Assembly (NCBI RefSeq): GCF_003573695.1
Contig: NC_039363.1
Location: forward strand, 164,564,747-164,628,746
DNA: 64,000 nucleotides
Reading direction: 5' to 3'
From: Papaver somniferum
Lineage: Eukaryota > Streptophyta > Magnoliopsida > Ranunculales > Papaveraceae
This document shows positions 23,801 to 35,539 of this stretch, one piece after another. Position numbers and translations under genes: made by a program. The notes below the pieces were generated by a model. The model saw only the letters and a list, made by a program, of their open reading frames with translations. It did no database searches and had not been told where the DNA came from. Position 1 is the stretch's first letter, and every line of letters begins with the position of its first letter.

Positions 23801-25242
23801 ACGGATTTATTCGTTGCTATTGCAGAGACCTTTGTTCGAGCTGATGGGGCCTTCATTCCTTTTGCTGATGATTTAGAAATCTCCAATGTGACAACAATTG
23901 TGAAGGGTGTAGGCGAGATTGGGGATGTTAAAATTATAGACTTGCAATCTCCAATCAACAGCCTCATTGGGAAGCAAGTGGTGAAGGTTGGAAGAAGCTC
24001 CGGCTTGACTACTGGGACAATAACCGCCTATGCACTTGAGTACAATGACGAGAAGGGGATCTGCTTCTTCACTGACTTTCTTGTTGTGGGTGAGAACCAA
24101 CAAACCTTCGATCTTGAAGGAGATAGTGGTAGTCTCATCCTTTTAACAGCCCAGAAAGATGAGAAGCCAAGGCCCATTGGGATCATATGGGGTGGAACAG
24201 CAAATCGTGGGCGGTTGAAGCTGAAAGTTGGCCAACCTCCTGAGAATTGGACAAGTGGAGTTGATCTTGGTCGTCTGCTTGATCTCCTTGAACTCGATCT
24301 GATAACAACCAGTGAAGGACTTCAAGGTTTGTGCTCTTAAAACAAGTGTTTTTCTTTTTCTGGGACTGAATCTACTCTGACTTGACTTTTGAGGGTTTTC
24401 TGGAGAGGTGTGACCCAATTCTGCATGATTGTTAGACTTCACTGTGTGGCCACCCAGAATTATTTAATGACCGATAATTTTAATGTTATCCCTCTCTTTA
24501 GATCCCCGCTCAACATAAATCAGATCATTCTGAAGCTTATTAACCCCATCAGAAGTTGGTGGAATTTCATTAAAACTGATGGTTCATCAGAATGATCATG
24601 TTAAAGAACTTCGACCACATTTTGATGGGGTTAAAGGTTTCAAGCCATCTAGTTTGGTTTTTCCTATATGTAGAGGAATTATGCAAAAAGCGATAAATAA
24701 TTACAACTGGATATCTATATATATGCCCCAAAAGATTGTAGGAGAGTTAACGGGACCCTGCTTCTACTATAGAGCCTGATTATTTGTTTACTTCTCGAGG
24801 TTTGAATACAGAAGCAGTGCAAGAGCAAAGAACTGCATTAGCAGCAATTGCAGATTCCATGGCTGGAGAGTCTGCTCTTGCAGAAGGAACATTACCTAAG
24901 GGTAAAAAGAAAGATTTATTTGAGCATTTGGGTTTCAATATTGAACAAATTCCCAGGGAAGATGGAACCTGTTTAGGGGTGAATTTGCATAATGAGTTCC
25001 GTATAGAAGATGTGGTCGACACTGCGCCAGCCAATATAGAAGAACACCAGTTCATTCCCAACTTCATTGATATGTCCCCTATGCACCAAAAAGAGACTCA
25101 AGACAACACCCCCGAATCGAATAATCTGTCAGCACTGAGGAACGGCTCCGACGAAGACCTCTGTTTTGCATTGCAGTTGGGGGATCGTGAACCCAAGAGA
25201 AGGCGTTCAAATTCTTCAATCAGTATTGAAGAACCGAAATAA
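20841..25242 (+). CDS. NAL1: NARROW LEAF1-type trypsin-like serine protease
   Basis: Coding exons: 20841-21341, 21516-21659, 22810-23050, 23826-24326, 24812-25242, all with GT-AG introns and consistent phases, giving 605 residues. The exon-4 donor (CAAG/GTTTGT) and exon-5 acceptor (TACAG/AAGC) rebuild GLQEAVQEQ, the join expected in this family. The trypsin-like triad is visible: His245 in LTNRHVAV, Asp302 in RADGAF, Ser396 in GDSGSL. The spacing agrees with what I recall for rice NAL1. The C-terminus ends in a basic patch (EPKRRRSNSS) that could be a nuclear signal. Family members control leaf width, vein number and auxin-related growth. The start is the first ATG after the UTR acceptor. The gene looks intact. 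Confidence 0.93.
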
Positions 25243-27237
25243 TATAAAGTGCTCACAGTTGCAGGAAATTTGAACCTTTTCATTTTGCTATATAAAGCCA
25301 TCTTTTTTACTTAATTTTGTGGAATGATCAATGAGTTTAAATGAGCTTCTCTTACCAAGGGCTGAGTGCCTTAGAGAGTATAAATTCTGAATGTAAGTAG
25401 CCAGACTTTATTAATAGATCAGAGAGGGGGTGGACAGTGTTGGCACCAGGACAGAATTTTCCTAGTTCATTATTCCAGCTAAATCAGTTTATCTTTTTCC
25501 TTCTTTAGTAATCATTTTTTGTTCCTATAAAACTGTGTGCCTGTGTGTAGACTTGTAGGTCATACTTAACAGTGACTTGCAGAAAATGGTGCGTGGGCTG
25601 ATCCCTTCTGAGGCTGGGTAAATCTTGAAAAAATTGTGATTTGTGAAGAGGAGACCTCTCAGGGCACAATTTCTAGTGCTGCGATTTTCCAGGTAAACTT
25701 CCATTTTGCTGGTGGTCTTCTAATATTCAACTATCTGCCTACCTGCAATAGGAGAAAAGGTCATGGAAAGAGTCGCCATGATAAATAAAGTGGGGAAACT
25801 TCTGATCCACTTAAACAGTAGTTGTGACCATTCATCACTTTCTCTGGTTGTGCTTGATAATCCAGAAATTGTATTTATTTTTCTTATCTGATGTAGAGCA
25901 GAGAGCTTCGTCTAGCTTCGAGAACATTTAGGGTTGTACAGTTAGCTACATTGTGTTGGCTGACAGATTTTGAGTCTGCCCAGGTGTCGGCCATGCTTAT
26001 TGACTCAAAACCTTTATCATTGAGTTGTGGACCTAGTGTTTTTTCTGGTGTTTATATGATTCAAGTTTGGTTGGTATTCACAGTGATAGCTATTTACTTA
26101 ACTATGAATGGTGGTACAATGATGATTTAAAGTTACAGATTTTGGCTTTGTCTCCAAAATAAAGTTTCATGTGTAATATAAAGAAATGCTGCCAAGATAG
26201 TTGTACTGGTATTTGGCCATTGTACGTGAGAGCAGTCTTAACTCTTACACCATGTTTTCTTCGAGGAATTGAGTTCTTGGTAATCCAATTTCGGGGGAAT
26301 ATGGCCAAGTCCTTCACCAAACAACACAAATAAAACTATGTAATTAAAATGTTTGATTCCTAGGCTAATTTTTTGGATTTGAATTTAATTCCTTGTAATT
26401 CAATTCTAGCTAACAATTGGATTACCCTGTTCCAACCAAACGATGTGTTAAAATAATTCGTGCAATCTAATAAAGATAGTCAACGCTGTCAGCAGTCTCC
26501 AGGTTGATCATTTGCAGGTGCCGGGAGGCGTGGTTATACCATCACCATTTTTACTAGGTCTTTATGCACATTTTCCTCTAAACCACAACTGAAATTAACC
26601 ACAACATCATCCAAAATCTCTTCATCACCAGAAGTCGGAAGCAAAAAACTGATTTTCCTGCTTTTAAAAGTCGTTTTGAAAAATTATTGCCAAATTGACT
26701 TTTGATTTTTCGACTTCTAGAAGTCAAAAAGTAGCTTCTGACTGTACATCTGAACGCCTTAACTTTTTTGTTTCTAGAAGTCATTCTGAATTGTGCATTG
26801 ACATGGATATAAATTTGCTTTTGACTTCTAGTTCTTTGGAAGTAGAAGTCAGAAGCAATACTATTTTGCTTCACAAAAAATTGACTTTTCTGTTACTAGA
26901 AATCTTTCTGTTAAAATGATTGATTTTTAACACCCTTTCTGACTTGCATCCAGAAGTAAAAAAAGTAACTTCACCATGCAGAAGTGAAGGATTAACACAA
27001 GAAATGGCACGTGCAGTCTGTTTCCTTACAACGTTGGGTGCAAATAGTAATACTTTTGTTTTGTCTGATAAGAGAGACTTCGGACGAGACCTCAGTAGTC
27101 AGTACACACCAGTTTCAGTGTTGCCAACCATACCAAAAAACCCGATTTCCATGTCTTCTTAATTTCATTGTTGTAACTTAACTTATACAAGTCGTTGCAA
27201 AACCAGCTATCGTCTGGCTGAGACAACAAATCCGAAG
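25243..27237. other. intergenic region, NAL1-like 3' UTR and repeat remnants
   Basis: No gene is accepted. The first few hundred bases are probably 3' UTR. At about 26247-26451 a segment ending TCCAACCAAACGATG looks like the end of a small DNA transposon. At about 26590-26990 there are several copies of AGAAGTCA/TGACTTCT in both orientations, again suggesting a decayed MITE. Neither has clear ends. Confidence 0.4.
26590..26990. repeat. AGAAGTCA inverted-motif region, probable MITE remnant
   Basis: At least six copies of TGACTTCT or AGAAGTCA occur, some forming short palindromes such as GACTTCTAGAAGTC at about 26720. Target duplications were not found. Confidence 0.35.
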
Positions 27238-28585
27238 ATGCCACTGTTATCAATCATGAGTAATGCCTGCTGCAAGAATCCATCTCCAGTATTCCTATCA
27301 TCGACAAAGGTAAGTACAAATGATTCCATCTCTCTCGTGTATAGATTTATCTTTGCATTCTGGTGTGAGCAGTGCTCGGATAAATAAGTACTTAATTGGC
27401 ATTCCGTAAAATTTCAAAAGGGCTACAACGTCAAGGATCGCGAAAATCTACGAGGACATCCTGCAGAAACGCGAAATGTAGAGTGCAAAACTAAATCATC
27501 ATTTAAAGTTCATCAAGCTGCCAAGAGTTTTGTCATTTCTCCATTAGTGGCTGCACTTGTAGCCTTATCTCCCCTCTGCCATCCCCCATGTAAGACACCT
27601 AACCTCCACCTGACATGCACCACACAGTTCTTATCTTATTCTTCAGTAGGTTTTACCAAAAACTTTAAACTCAAAAAATAATTTTGACACCATTGGAATA
27701 TCAAGATGCTTACTCGAACTTATATAGCATCAAGTTTTTAGGCTGTGGAAATGGACTATAATGTCTTTGTTTAAGATAAAATCTGAAATCGAATTTGCTG
27801 GCTGTGGTTTTGGTACATTCTGACCAATGTTCTTGCCCTCAAATGCTCAAACCACAGAAAATAATTGTCAATACTCTCCAAGGTTTGCTTAATAATTTCT
27901 AGTTACAATGCAGTATCACGCAGGTCAGAGGTTGTTATCACAAAGGACAGTCATAGAGGGGCAGACCTATTTAACAAGGCTTGTATTGGATGCCATTATG
28001 CAGGTGGAAACATAATTCAGCCTGTGAGTATTTTGCATCTCCACTCAAACCTATTACAAATATCCTATCACAAGTTACAGACATCACTTTTTATGTCCAG
28101 CAATGTAATCTAACTTACTCATGTTAATCATTCAGGGTGCGACACTCTTTCTAAAAGATCTGCAGAGGTATATATAGAAACATACTTCCCCATCTTTATG
28201 GTGATGGTTGTTGCTAAGTTTTTTTTACCTTTGGTAGGAACGGAGTCAATTCAGAAGAGGAAATATATCGCGTCACATATTACGAATGCCTGTGAGTAAC
28301 TTAACCAGCTAATCTACGCCTTTTTTTTTTTAATGTTTTTGAACAAGTTGTGTAAGATTGTATTTTTACCTTGAATGATGTCTAGTTTTTACCCATGAAC
28401 AAAAGTAAAGCTAGATTTAATTTGTTTTCGGTCTTTTGCAGGGCTTCGGAGAGAAATGCACACCACGGGGACAATGCACATTTGGGGCACGGCTTCAAGA
28501 TGAAGAGATTAAGGTGCTAGCCAACTTTGTCAGGCAGGAAGCTATTCAAGGTTGGCCTAAAGTTGAAAATTCAGCTGGAGATTAA
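27238..28585 (+). CDS. cytochrome c6A, chloroplast lumen; apparent frameshift at the Met-ligand region
   Basis: Exons by splice phase: 27238-27309, 27421-27589, 27914-28023, 28136-28167, 28238-28291, 28442-28585. The first 80 residues look like a bipartite lumen transit peptide (basic, then SFVISPLVAALVALSPL). The haem site CIGCH is at residues 104-108. The last exon encodes EKCTPRGQC, the two-Cys loop specific to c6A, then a C-terminal helix. Between VTYY and GFGEKC the exon reads TATTACGAATGCCT, leaving the last exon in the wrong frame (total 581 nt). The ATG CCT of the axial-Met MPGFGEKC motif is still present but out of frame, and the frame taken hits a stop. It is either a recent pseudogene or an assembly indel. 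Confidence 0.82.
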
Positions 28586-29236
28586 CCTTCTATGTAGATT
28601 TCATCAACTAATATGTAGCTCCACTACTTTGAGAGACTGTTGGAATGAGTAAGATAGTCACTGGGGTTGACTGCACTGTATGCACAGAGAATCTTTGCAC
28701 AGGGTAGATCTTATACTCCCTAAACCAGGTACTGGCGGTTATGCTCTCTTCTCAAAAACTGAACTCATTTTCTTTATGTAACCTTGATTGATAAGCAATA
28801 ATTAAACTAGAAATACTGTAGTTGCAATATCTAAAATTTTATTAACAAAAATTAGGTTTGAAATGTTTAAACATTTCTATCAAGTAAGTCTAAATACAAT
28901 TGGTATTTCTGAATTACCTCAAACATCAAGAGAAGATATGAGAAATAAGTCAAACATTAACGTAGCTTTTCCTAGCCCATTTGAACACAACAAGCGATAT
29001 CGAATTGTGGGAATGACAGGTTTATTATGTACCTTAACAAAACTTAATCTTACTCTGAGAAAGCTTTGTAGCTGCTGAATTTTTGGAAATCCACACTGCA
29101 TTATTGCTGTTGATACTGCAATCCCAAACTTAAATCTTTTAGAATAAGTTTTGTTGTTATCAATAATGCAACGGATCTTTAGGTTTGAACAGATACCGTT
29201 GGACCCACTTAGAATAGACAAAATTAATTTTATACT
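28586..29236. other. convergent 3' flanks of c6A and the response regulator
   Basis: AT-rich and no gene recognised. Both neighbouring genes end into it, so it should hold their 3' UTRs. Confidence 0.5.
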
Positions 29237-31378
29237 TCAACACGATAGAGTCATATATAAAGGGAATAGATATCTCACCGGTCTAATTGCTGCACTAAGA
29301 TCATCATCTGCCGAGCTATAACTACCAAGGTGATCACTATCTGTCTCGAGAAAGGCTAAAGGATTTTCCAGCGAAGGTATCTGGTCAACACTTTGAGATT
29401 CCATCACGTTGGTACTTGGTATGGTCGGAGCAATCATATTCCTCATTCCATCATCATAGCCTAAAAAAAAACCCGATAACCAATGCAACTCAATTACATC
29501 ATGGACACCGTCAAAATTAAGAAATGTCGCCGCCCTTGTAGGCTAGTAGCTACAACAAATGCAAATGGATACAAGTGTTAAGTATCGATGAATGACTTGC
29601 CTGAAAGAGTAGAGTGAGTCATGTTGAATGTATAATCACTCTGAAAAACTGTGTTCAAATTACTAGAGCTTGCATGGTCGAGCATGGGATAATAGGTGAG
29701 ATCATCAAAAAGGTTGTTATTAGCTAGCACATTCGATGCTTCCCCAAACTGAAAATTACTTGTTCCCGAATGTATATTTGCATTGTAATCTGGAAACTTG
29801 GATGAACTCACCATATGAGGATCAAATAATTTAGAACTTGAAGAAAAGGTTTGAGCATTTAATCCACTCGCATATGTTTGGTTATGTAAATTGTGCATTG
29901 TTGAGTCGGAAACTTGTATCTTTTGAGGGTTTTGATTTATTGTGCCAAGAGTGGAGGAATACTGGGAAGTATATGGTTGGGTGGAAGGAAGAAAGTGTGG
30001 ATGTGGATTTACAGACGAACGGTTCGAGGCATTAGGAGTGACACCATAATGACTTAATTGACTTGTTCCCCGATGATATGATTGAGAACTAGAGAGGTAA
30101 TTCCTTCCATTTTGAAATTGGAGATTAAGAAGAGATGGAAAGGTAGAATTCCGCAGACGTCCACTCATTCCATTGAATGTGGTGATGCTATTGGGTTTTT
30201 TGCTCTGTTTCTCCAATATCTTCCTATATTTCTACAAATGGAAAGACCATAAGGTAAGAATGACCGAACATCAGTGGAACTAGAAATTAATATCGACACC
30301 CTTCGAATGTATAGAATGTCGTCTAAGAAATAGCTGTGAATGTACATATATACACGTTGTAAGATATAACTCACCTGAAGATGACTGGCAACTTTCTCAC
30401 GAGTGAGTCCTTGGACATTCATTTCTACGAGAATTTTTGACGGAACAGCTTCTGTTCAACAACAAAACCAGAATGTATCAGAGACAATGAAAATAAGATT
30501 AAGGGTTGAGCTACGAGTATAATCAATTGGTTGAAAAAACTAGCTATGACATATAAGAGTTGAGCTACGAGTATACTTACTATCTCCTAGCTTATAAAAC
30601 GCTTCAACAAACTTTGCATGTAACTCGGGGTCTGCCCAAGAAATTCTTGTTTTCTTCTGATTCGGTAATAGTTCATCAGAAGAATGGCTACTATCTTCAT
30701 CCTCGTTATTTTTTGTTTGATTATTGTTTTTCCTCCTTAAATTTCTTTCGGTTCCTTTTTTTTCAGTATCGGGAGCACTCAAAGTAGATTTATTTTTCTT
30801 AAGTCTAACCACATGTTGCCATATATTTTGAATCTCTTTCAGTGACGGTGGCTTCACAAGATAATCACATGCACCATGCTCTATACCTTTCATCACCGTT
30901 TCGTAGTCGCCACTCGTAGACATCACTACACATAATAACTTGTCATATAACGCAACTGGTAATCAATACAAATGCAAGTAATAATTATGAAAAGAATTTG
31001 CGGAAATTTTGTACTTACTAATCACTGGTATGTCCATTTCAAGACCGATAGTTTTCAACAGCTCAAAACCGTTCATTTCATCCATTTGTACATCTGTTAT
31101 AACGATATCGAAGTTTTTCTTGTTCTTTCTTAATAAACCAAAAGCAGCATTTGCAGACAGCGTTGCAGTTACTGTAAAAGTCAACACAGTAATGTAGGAC
31201 CATTTTTTTAATAACAAAAGAAAACAAACCCTAAATTAAAAAACATATACCAGTAATGAAGCAAACCTTCATAACGACATTTTTTGAGTAAAGACTCAAG
31301 AAGTTTTAAGCAAAGGGAGCTATCATCAACCGCCAAAACACGTAGCCCTTCAGGGAACTTGTCATTCATAAACTCCAT
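29237..31378 (-). CDS. type-B two-component response regulator (ARR-B)
   Basis: Exons on the minus strand: 31378-31267, 31171-31019, 30925-30581, 30451-30375, 30231-29601, 29460-29237; 513 residues. The receiver domain is at about residues 11-125: acidic pair Asp18/Asp19, phospho-acceptor Asp64 in VITDVQM, conserved Lys113 in LVKPP. A Ser/Asp-rich linker follows, then a GARP Myb-like DNA-binding domain at about 179-235 (KKTRISWADPELH ... VASHLQKYRKIL). The rest is Asn/Ser-rich, as in activation domains. Type-B ARRs are nuclear transcription factors activated by His-Asp phosphorelay, classically in cytokinin signalling. Intron 5 (29461-29600) has a GC donor (CAG/GCAAGT). The last exon could instead be spliced at 29279 (CG/GTGAGA), with further exons unseen. 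Confidence 0.9.
29461..29600 (-). other. GC-AG intron of the response regulator
   Basis: On the minus strand the donor is CAG/GCAAGT and the acceptor TTTTTAG/GCT. Splicing joins HSTLSG to YDDGMRN in frame. No alternative GT donor keeps the frame nearby, and the strong match around GC is typical of genuine GC-AG introns. Confidence 0.7.
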
Positions 31379-32764
31379 TAGTATCTAAACCCTAAAAAGT
31401 CTATGTTTAAAGACAGATATACAACTAAATACTTTGAAGTATTACCATTGATGAAGTTTTAATAATAAATCTAGCGATTTTAAAAATTTTGTGCTTTAGA
31501 AGAGGAAGAAGAGGTCACATAAAGATTAGTGAGAAAGAAATTCTGTACAAAATCCTAAAACCTCTTTATTTTTTCTCTTTCTAAAATAAATAAGGCAAGA
31601 AAAAACATTTCCTTCCATGAGTTTTTGAAAATTATTCTCTGCCGGAATAAAAAGAAACAACTTATGCATGTCAAAATCTTCCAGTTTAAGTCACTTAGGT
31701 CCTTAATTTCATACTGTGCAATCAATGCAATTAATTACCTTGGCTTTTCATAGTTTTGAGCAAACTGTAGTGGGAACACTTCGGGAGTATTATTGCTGCT
31801 GTGCTGTTACTGGTAGCTTTTTAAGTATGTGTTAGTTATCATACTTTCGTTGTACTAATTATATCATTTCAGTAAGCCCACAACCCACAAGCACTTGTCT
31901 TGCAGTCTCATCTTCACTCTTCAGGGGACTTGTCAGAGAAAATTGTTAAGTAGAGTGTCTTCTCTATGCTTCCTATGTACAAGAAGGAGATGGAGAATGA
32001 ATGTATATATTGACTGCTTCAAATCCACTTACAGACTTCATCATTCTCGCTTTCTCTCACTGGAAAGCAAAGACTGATCTGCAACCAGGGAAAAGTAGCA
32101 TGTAGAGATCTTCCTTCATAGGTCCCCTTTTCATTAGAAAATCAAGCTGCTTTAACAAATTGAAATTCTCCACTCACCTTGAAAGAAATCCTTCCGGAGT
32201 ATAAATATTTCAGAGGAGGCACTGCAAACAATAGACTTGGTAAAAGTTATTCATCGGTAAGAGTAGTCCATTTCAGATTTCTCACAAGAAAAAGAAGAAG
32301 AAGATGAGGAAGAAGAAGGAAAATAACCAATCCATTTCAATAACTCTGATGCACAACATGAGAACCAAAATATTTAATCCTCGTAAATGGTGGGGCTAAC
32401 TGGTATAACAGTAATGTAAATGATCCGTTGAAGGTTGTGTACAACAAGCACAGCTAGGTTGATGGATACATAATCGAGAACTGTATAATATGACACAAAG
32501 TTATCTACAAGTCGCGGTTCTCAAACCCAAAGACCCATGGAGAAGGTTCCACAAGCTTTTGAGAGGTACCTGTCTTCTTGTTGTCCACGATAGAACAGCT
32601 CAAACTCTCTACAATGCTGACTCTCAATAAAGCCCGCTGGAGAAAAGGAAAAAGACAAAGTAACTGTAGAAATCACAAGAAGATGCGATAGGTGGTGAAA
32701 AATAAAATTCCCCCAATTCAACTTATATTGCCTACAGAAACAAAAATAAAACTAGAGGTTGCTG
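31379..32764. other. 5' flank of the response regulator and intergenic DNA
   Basis: No gene is accepted. The part near 31.4-31.6 kb should hold the response regulator promoter and 5' UTR. The minus-strand ORF at 32521-32721 lies downstream of the transporter pseudogene but shows no clear match to its missing C-terminal half. Confidence 0.4.
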
Positions 32765-34102
32765 CCGAATATGACACCATCAAGTAATAATTATGTATCC
32801 GCCACGTATAACCCACAGCATGAAACTTGATATCTTTAACTCCACCAGATATGGCTGAAATGACCTGCGAGGGAAAGCCTCTTCAAGTCAGATTGCCTTG
32901 ATACACTGCATAATGAGACATTTTTTATTCTAGGGTACTATCTAATAGCTAAAGAAAGACTATATAGGATGAGGTCGTAGAGTTCATTCGGATAATATGA
33001 TGATTCATAGGTAACCAGGGGGGAGTAAAGGGTAAACCACAGCAATCTTGCCGTAACGTGGCAAGGATACTTGTGCAAATTTATATGGCTCTATTTAAAT
33101 ACCATAAAGAACAGATTGGCCCAGATTCTGCTGTCGAGTCTCTTCTTGAAAAGGTGCATTTCACCAAGAGCAGTTAAAACTTTGCAACATTATCCAGTAT
33201 TGTCACCATAGCAACTTTTAATGTACTTCAGACTGCAAGAACAAGGATAATTATGGCCATAGTCAAGGAGAAATCCTGCTAGGGTATAGGATTATAAACC
33301 AAATTAAAGAACATTAAACCAAATCAAATACCCAAGCAGCGAATTGAACCAAATTAAACAAAACGGGCAAAAATGCTAAATATCTACTATCTTGCAAAGA
33401 TTGCGTTAAATGGATGGACATGATCAAAAGGAGCATCAACCTGATAAGGGCCTGTCATAAGCATCCAACAAATTCACAGGTAACCAGGCCCTAACCAATT
33501 TTTAAGTAAGTGACTCTGTGGAGATCAAACCAAAAAAACTCAGTGGAAACAGTAACCACTGAGACAATATTCTGAATCCACGTAGCAGAATTATAATACA
33601 GTTATAATTTGGAACTGATTAACGATCGTCAAGGTCAAGGAATAAACCAAAAGCTTCATATTATCGAATATAATATCGCAGCCGCGCAAAGAATAAAATC
33701 TTGCAGCTAGAAACAGTGTCACACCTGGCAGAGCATCAGTGATATCCGGGTATTTAAAAACATAGCTAGAGAGAACATTCTTGGTAATAAGCATCGTACT
33801 GCGTGATGTGACGCAATATGCCAAACCAGACAATAAAGCTTGGTTCTGATATTTGACTAGCTTGACGCCGCGAGTCTGTTTATATCTAGATCATTCTTGG
33901 TAGACTGTGGTATTGGAGAAACCGTTTACTCACATTGGGGAGGGACCCGCCACCCCAAGATTAGCATGGGGTGGCATTTTGGGGGGAGGGTCCCACTCCA
34001 ATGTGAGTAGACGGTTTTGAACTCTACCAAGAAATTTTTATCTCTATCATTGTCATTGGTGTCATCTTCCACGTCAACTCCCTCGCTGCTAGGAGTCTTC
34101 AT
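32765..34102 (-). pseudogene. GONST1-like GDP-sugar (GDP-mannose type) transporter pseudogene
   Basis: Five minus-strand blocks, four bounded by good acceptors, follow GONST1 order. 34102-about 34028: MKTPSSEGVDVEDD. 33845-33725: ALLSGLAYCV, then LSSY and, after a frameshift, ISLMLCQ. 33571-about 33460: NIVSVV, then GLISTESLT, a stop and a frameshift, then AWLPVN. 33232-33103: LKYIK, VAMVTIL and TALGEM with an extra and a missing base. 32864-about 32765: VISAISGGV...HAVGYTW, still open. These are the N-terminal membrane helices of a Golgi GDP-mannose transporter. The C-terminal half was not found. Several independent lesions make it a pseudogene. Confidence 0.8.
33894..34033. repeat. MITE-like hairpin inside the transporter pseudogene
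   Basis: Outer arms TTCTTGGTAGA / TCTACCAAGAA (33894 and 34023). Inner arms of about 30 bp, AAACCGTTTACTCACATTGG against its near-perfect inverse ending at about 34016. A central hairpin GCCACCCC...GGGGTGGC. The whole is about 140 bp and would fold almost completely. Target duplications are unclear. Confidence 0.65.
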
Positions 34103-35539
34103 TGACCTACACAAGAACAACCAAACTACTCTAGATCAAGAAAATTAATATTATGGAGCTTATAATACCCATTTTACAGTACTACCAAATCTTCAACCGG
34201 TATGCATAGCTTTTGAAGATGTTGGAGACTTTATGTTCAAGGCATGTGTAGTTAACGCACGAGAAGAGTACAGTGCAGTGAATTGCCTCTAACTTTTCTT
34301 AGACTGCCTCGCATTACATGAATCAAATTGTGAACTTTTCTTATAATCAGTATCAAAAGATGCAGGGTCATAGTTCACAAGCAGCCCAACTACTCCAGTG
34401 GGAATTCTCGGGAAAGGTGCATTAGTTAACAAGAGGACCAGCACAAGTATGCCAGAGGTCAGTATACAGTTCATGAGAGAATGAGATTCTTCGTACTAAC
34501 AGGTTAAACATAAACCATAATGAATCAGAGCTTTATATTCTACCCAAGTGCCTCTACTGAATTAGTAGATATGGATCAATAACTCTCAGAAAAGGGTGCA
34601 AAAATAAGTTTTCACATAGAAAAGGGTGAAAAAAGAATCTTGCAGAATTCTTTTTAACAATATGCAAGCCATAATCCTCTAGAACAATTACACCACAGTA
34701 ACTCAATCAATTTCATGTTCTTCAGTACTTGTAAATTTGCCAGTGTTTTGAAGAAGTCAAATAAACAGAACGAAGTCAATAAATCGGAACAACGCAAACT
34801 AACCTGCATCAACCTCAGACCAAACTTGGGAATTGGAAACACCATCAAGGGAAGGCAAACACTATATGAGTCTTACGAGATTTCAATTTATCCAAAATTT
34901 TATCCTGCTGGTCTTGAGAGAGAGTGAGCTATTGAAAAAACAATAGATTGAGAACTGTTTCTGTAATTTATTTTGCAACATCCAATCCCTGATAAATGCT
35001 TGAGTAACAACAAATTAAAAAGCTACTTTTCTATCACATTCAGGTATACTAATGTCTACTTGACAACTCTCTGTACATACCTCTGAGTTCACTGGTGGTT
35101 CATACAGAGCTTTGTTTCTTCCCTGACAACCGCACAGCAAATTTAATAACGTTGTAAATATACAAAACATAAACAAAGTGCAAACACTAGTGAAGCTCCG
35201 AAATAACACTTCAAAAAGTACAAACTTAGACACTGTTTGGTTTGAGTTTCAAAAACTGTTTTCAAGCATTTTCAGAAATAGCATTTTTTCTTTCTTTGTT
35301 TTAAAAAACGTGTTTGGTATACATTGTTTTCAAAATCAATAACTTCTGGTTAAAATCATTAAGATATGGAACATATAAAGGATAACGAGTAAGAAAAAGG
35401 TTTATTCACATCAAAAACACTTTTACAAGGTGGCACTGGTTATATGTGCTTACAGGATAGTCGAAAATCCAGTAAGAAAGAAAATGATTGGTAACAACCA
35501 GGTGTAAAGGAAAAGCCTATTCACAATTTCACATCAGCT
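34103..35539. other. no gene recognised between the two pseudogenes
   Basis: Short minus-strand ORFs at 34289-34474 and 35015-35233 match nothing I recognise. A GACACTGTTTGGTTTGAG string at about 35230 resembles ends of small DNA transposons, without a visible partner. Confidence 0.35.

Noticed and set aside
24143..24442. 99-residue minus-strand ORF
   Set aside because: Antisense to exon 4 of the NAL1-like gene.
32521..32721. 66-residue minus-strand ORF considered as the C-terminal part of the transporter pseudogene
   Set aside because: No convincing match to the C-terminal helices of nucleotide-sugar transporters.
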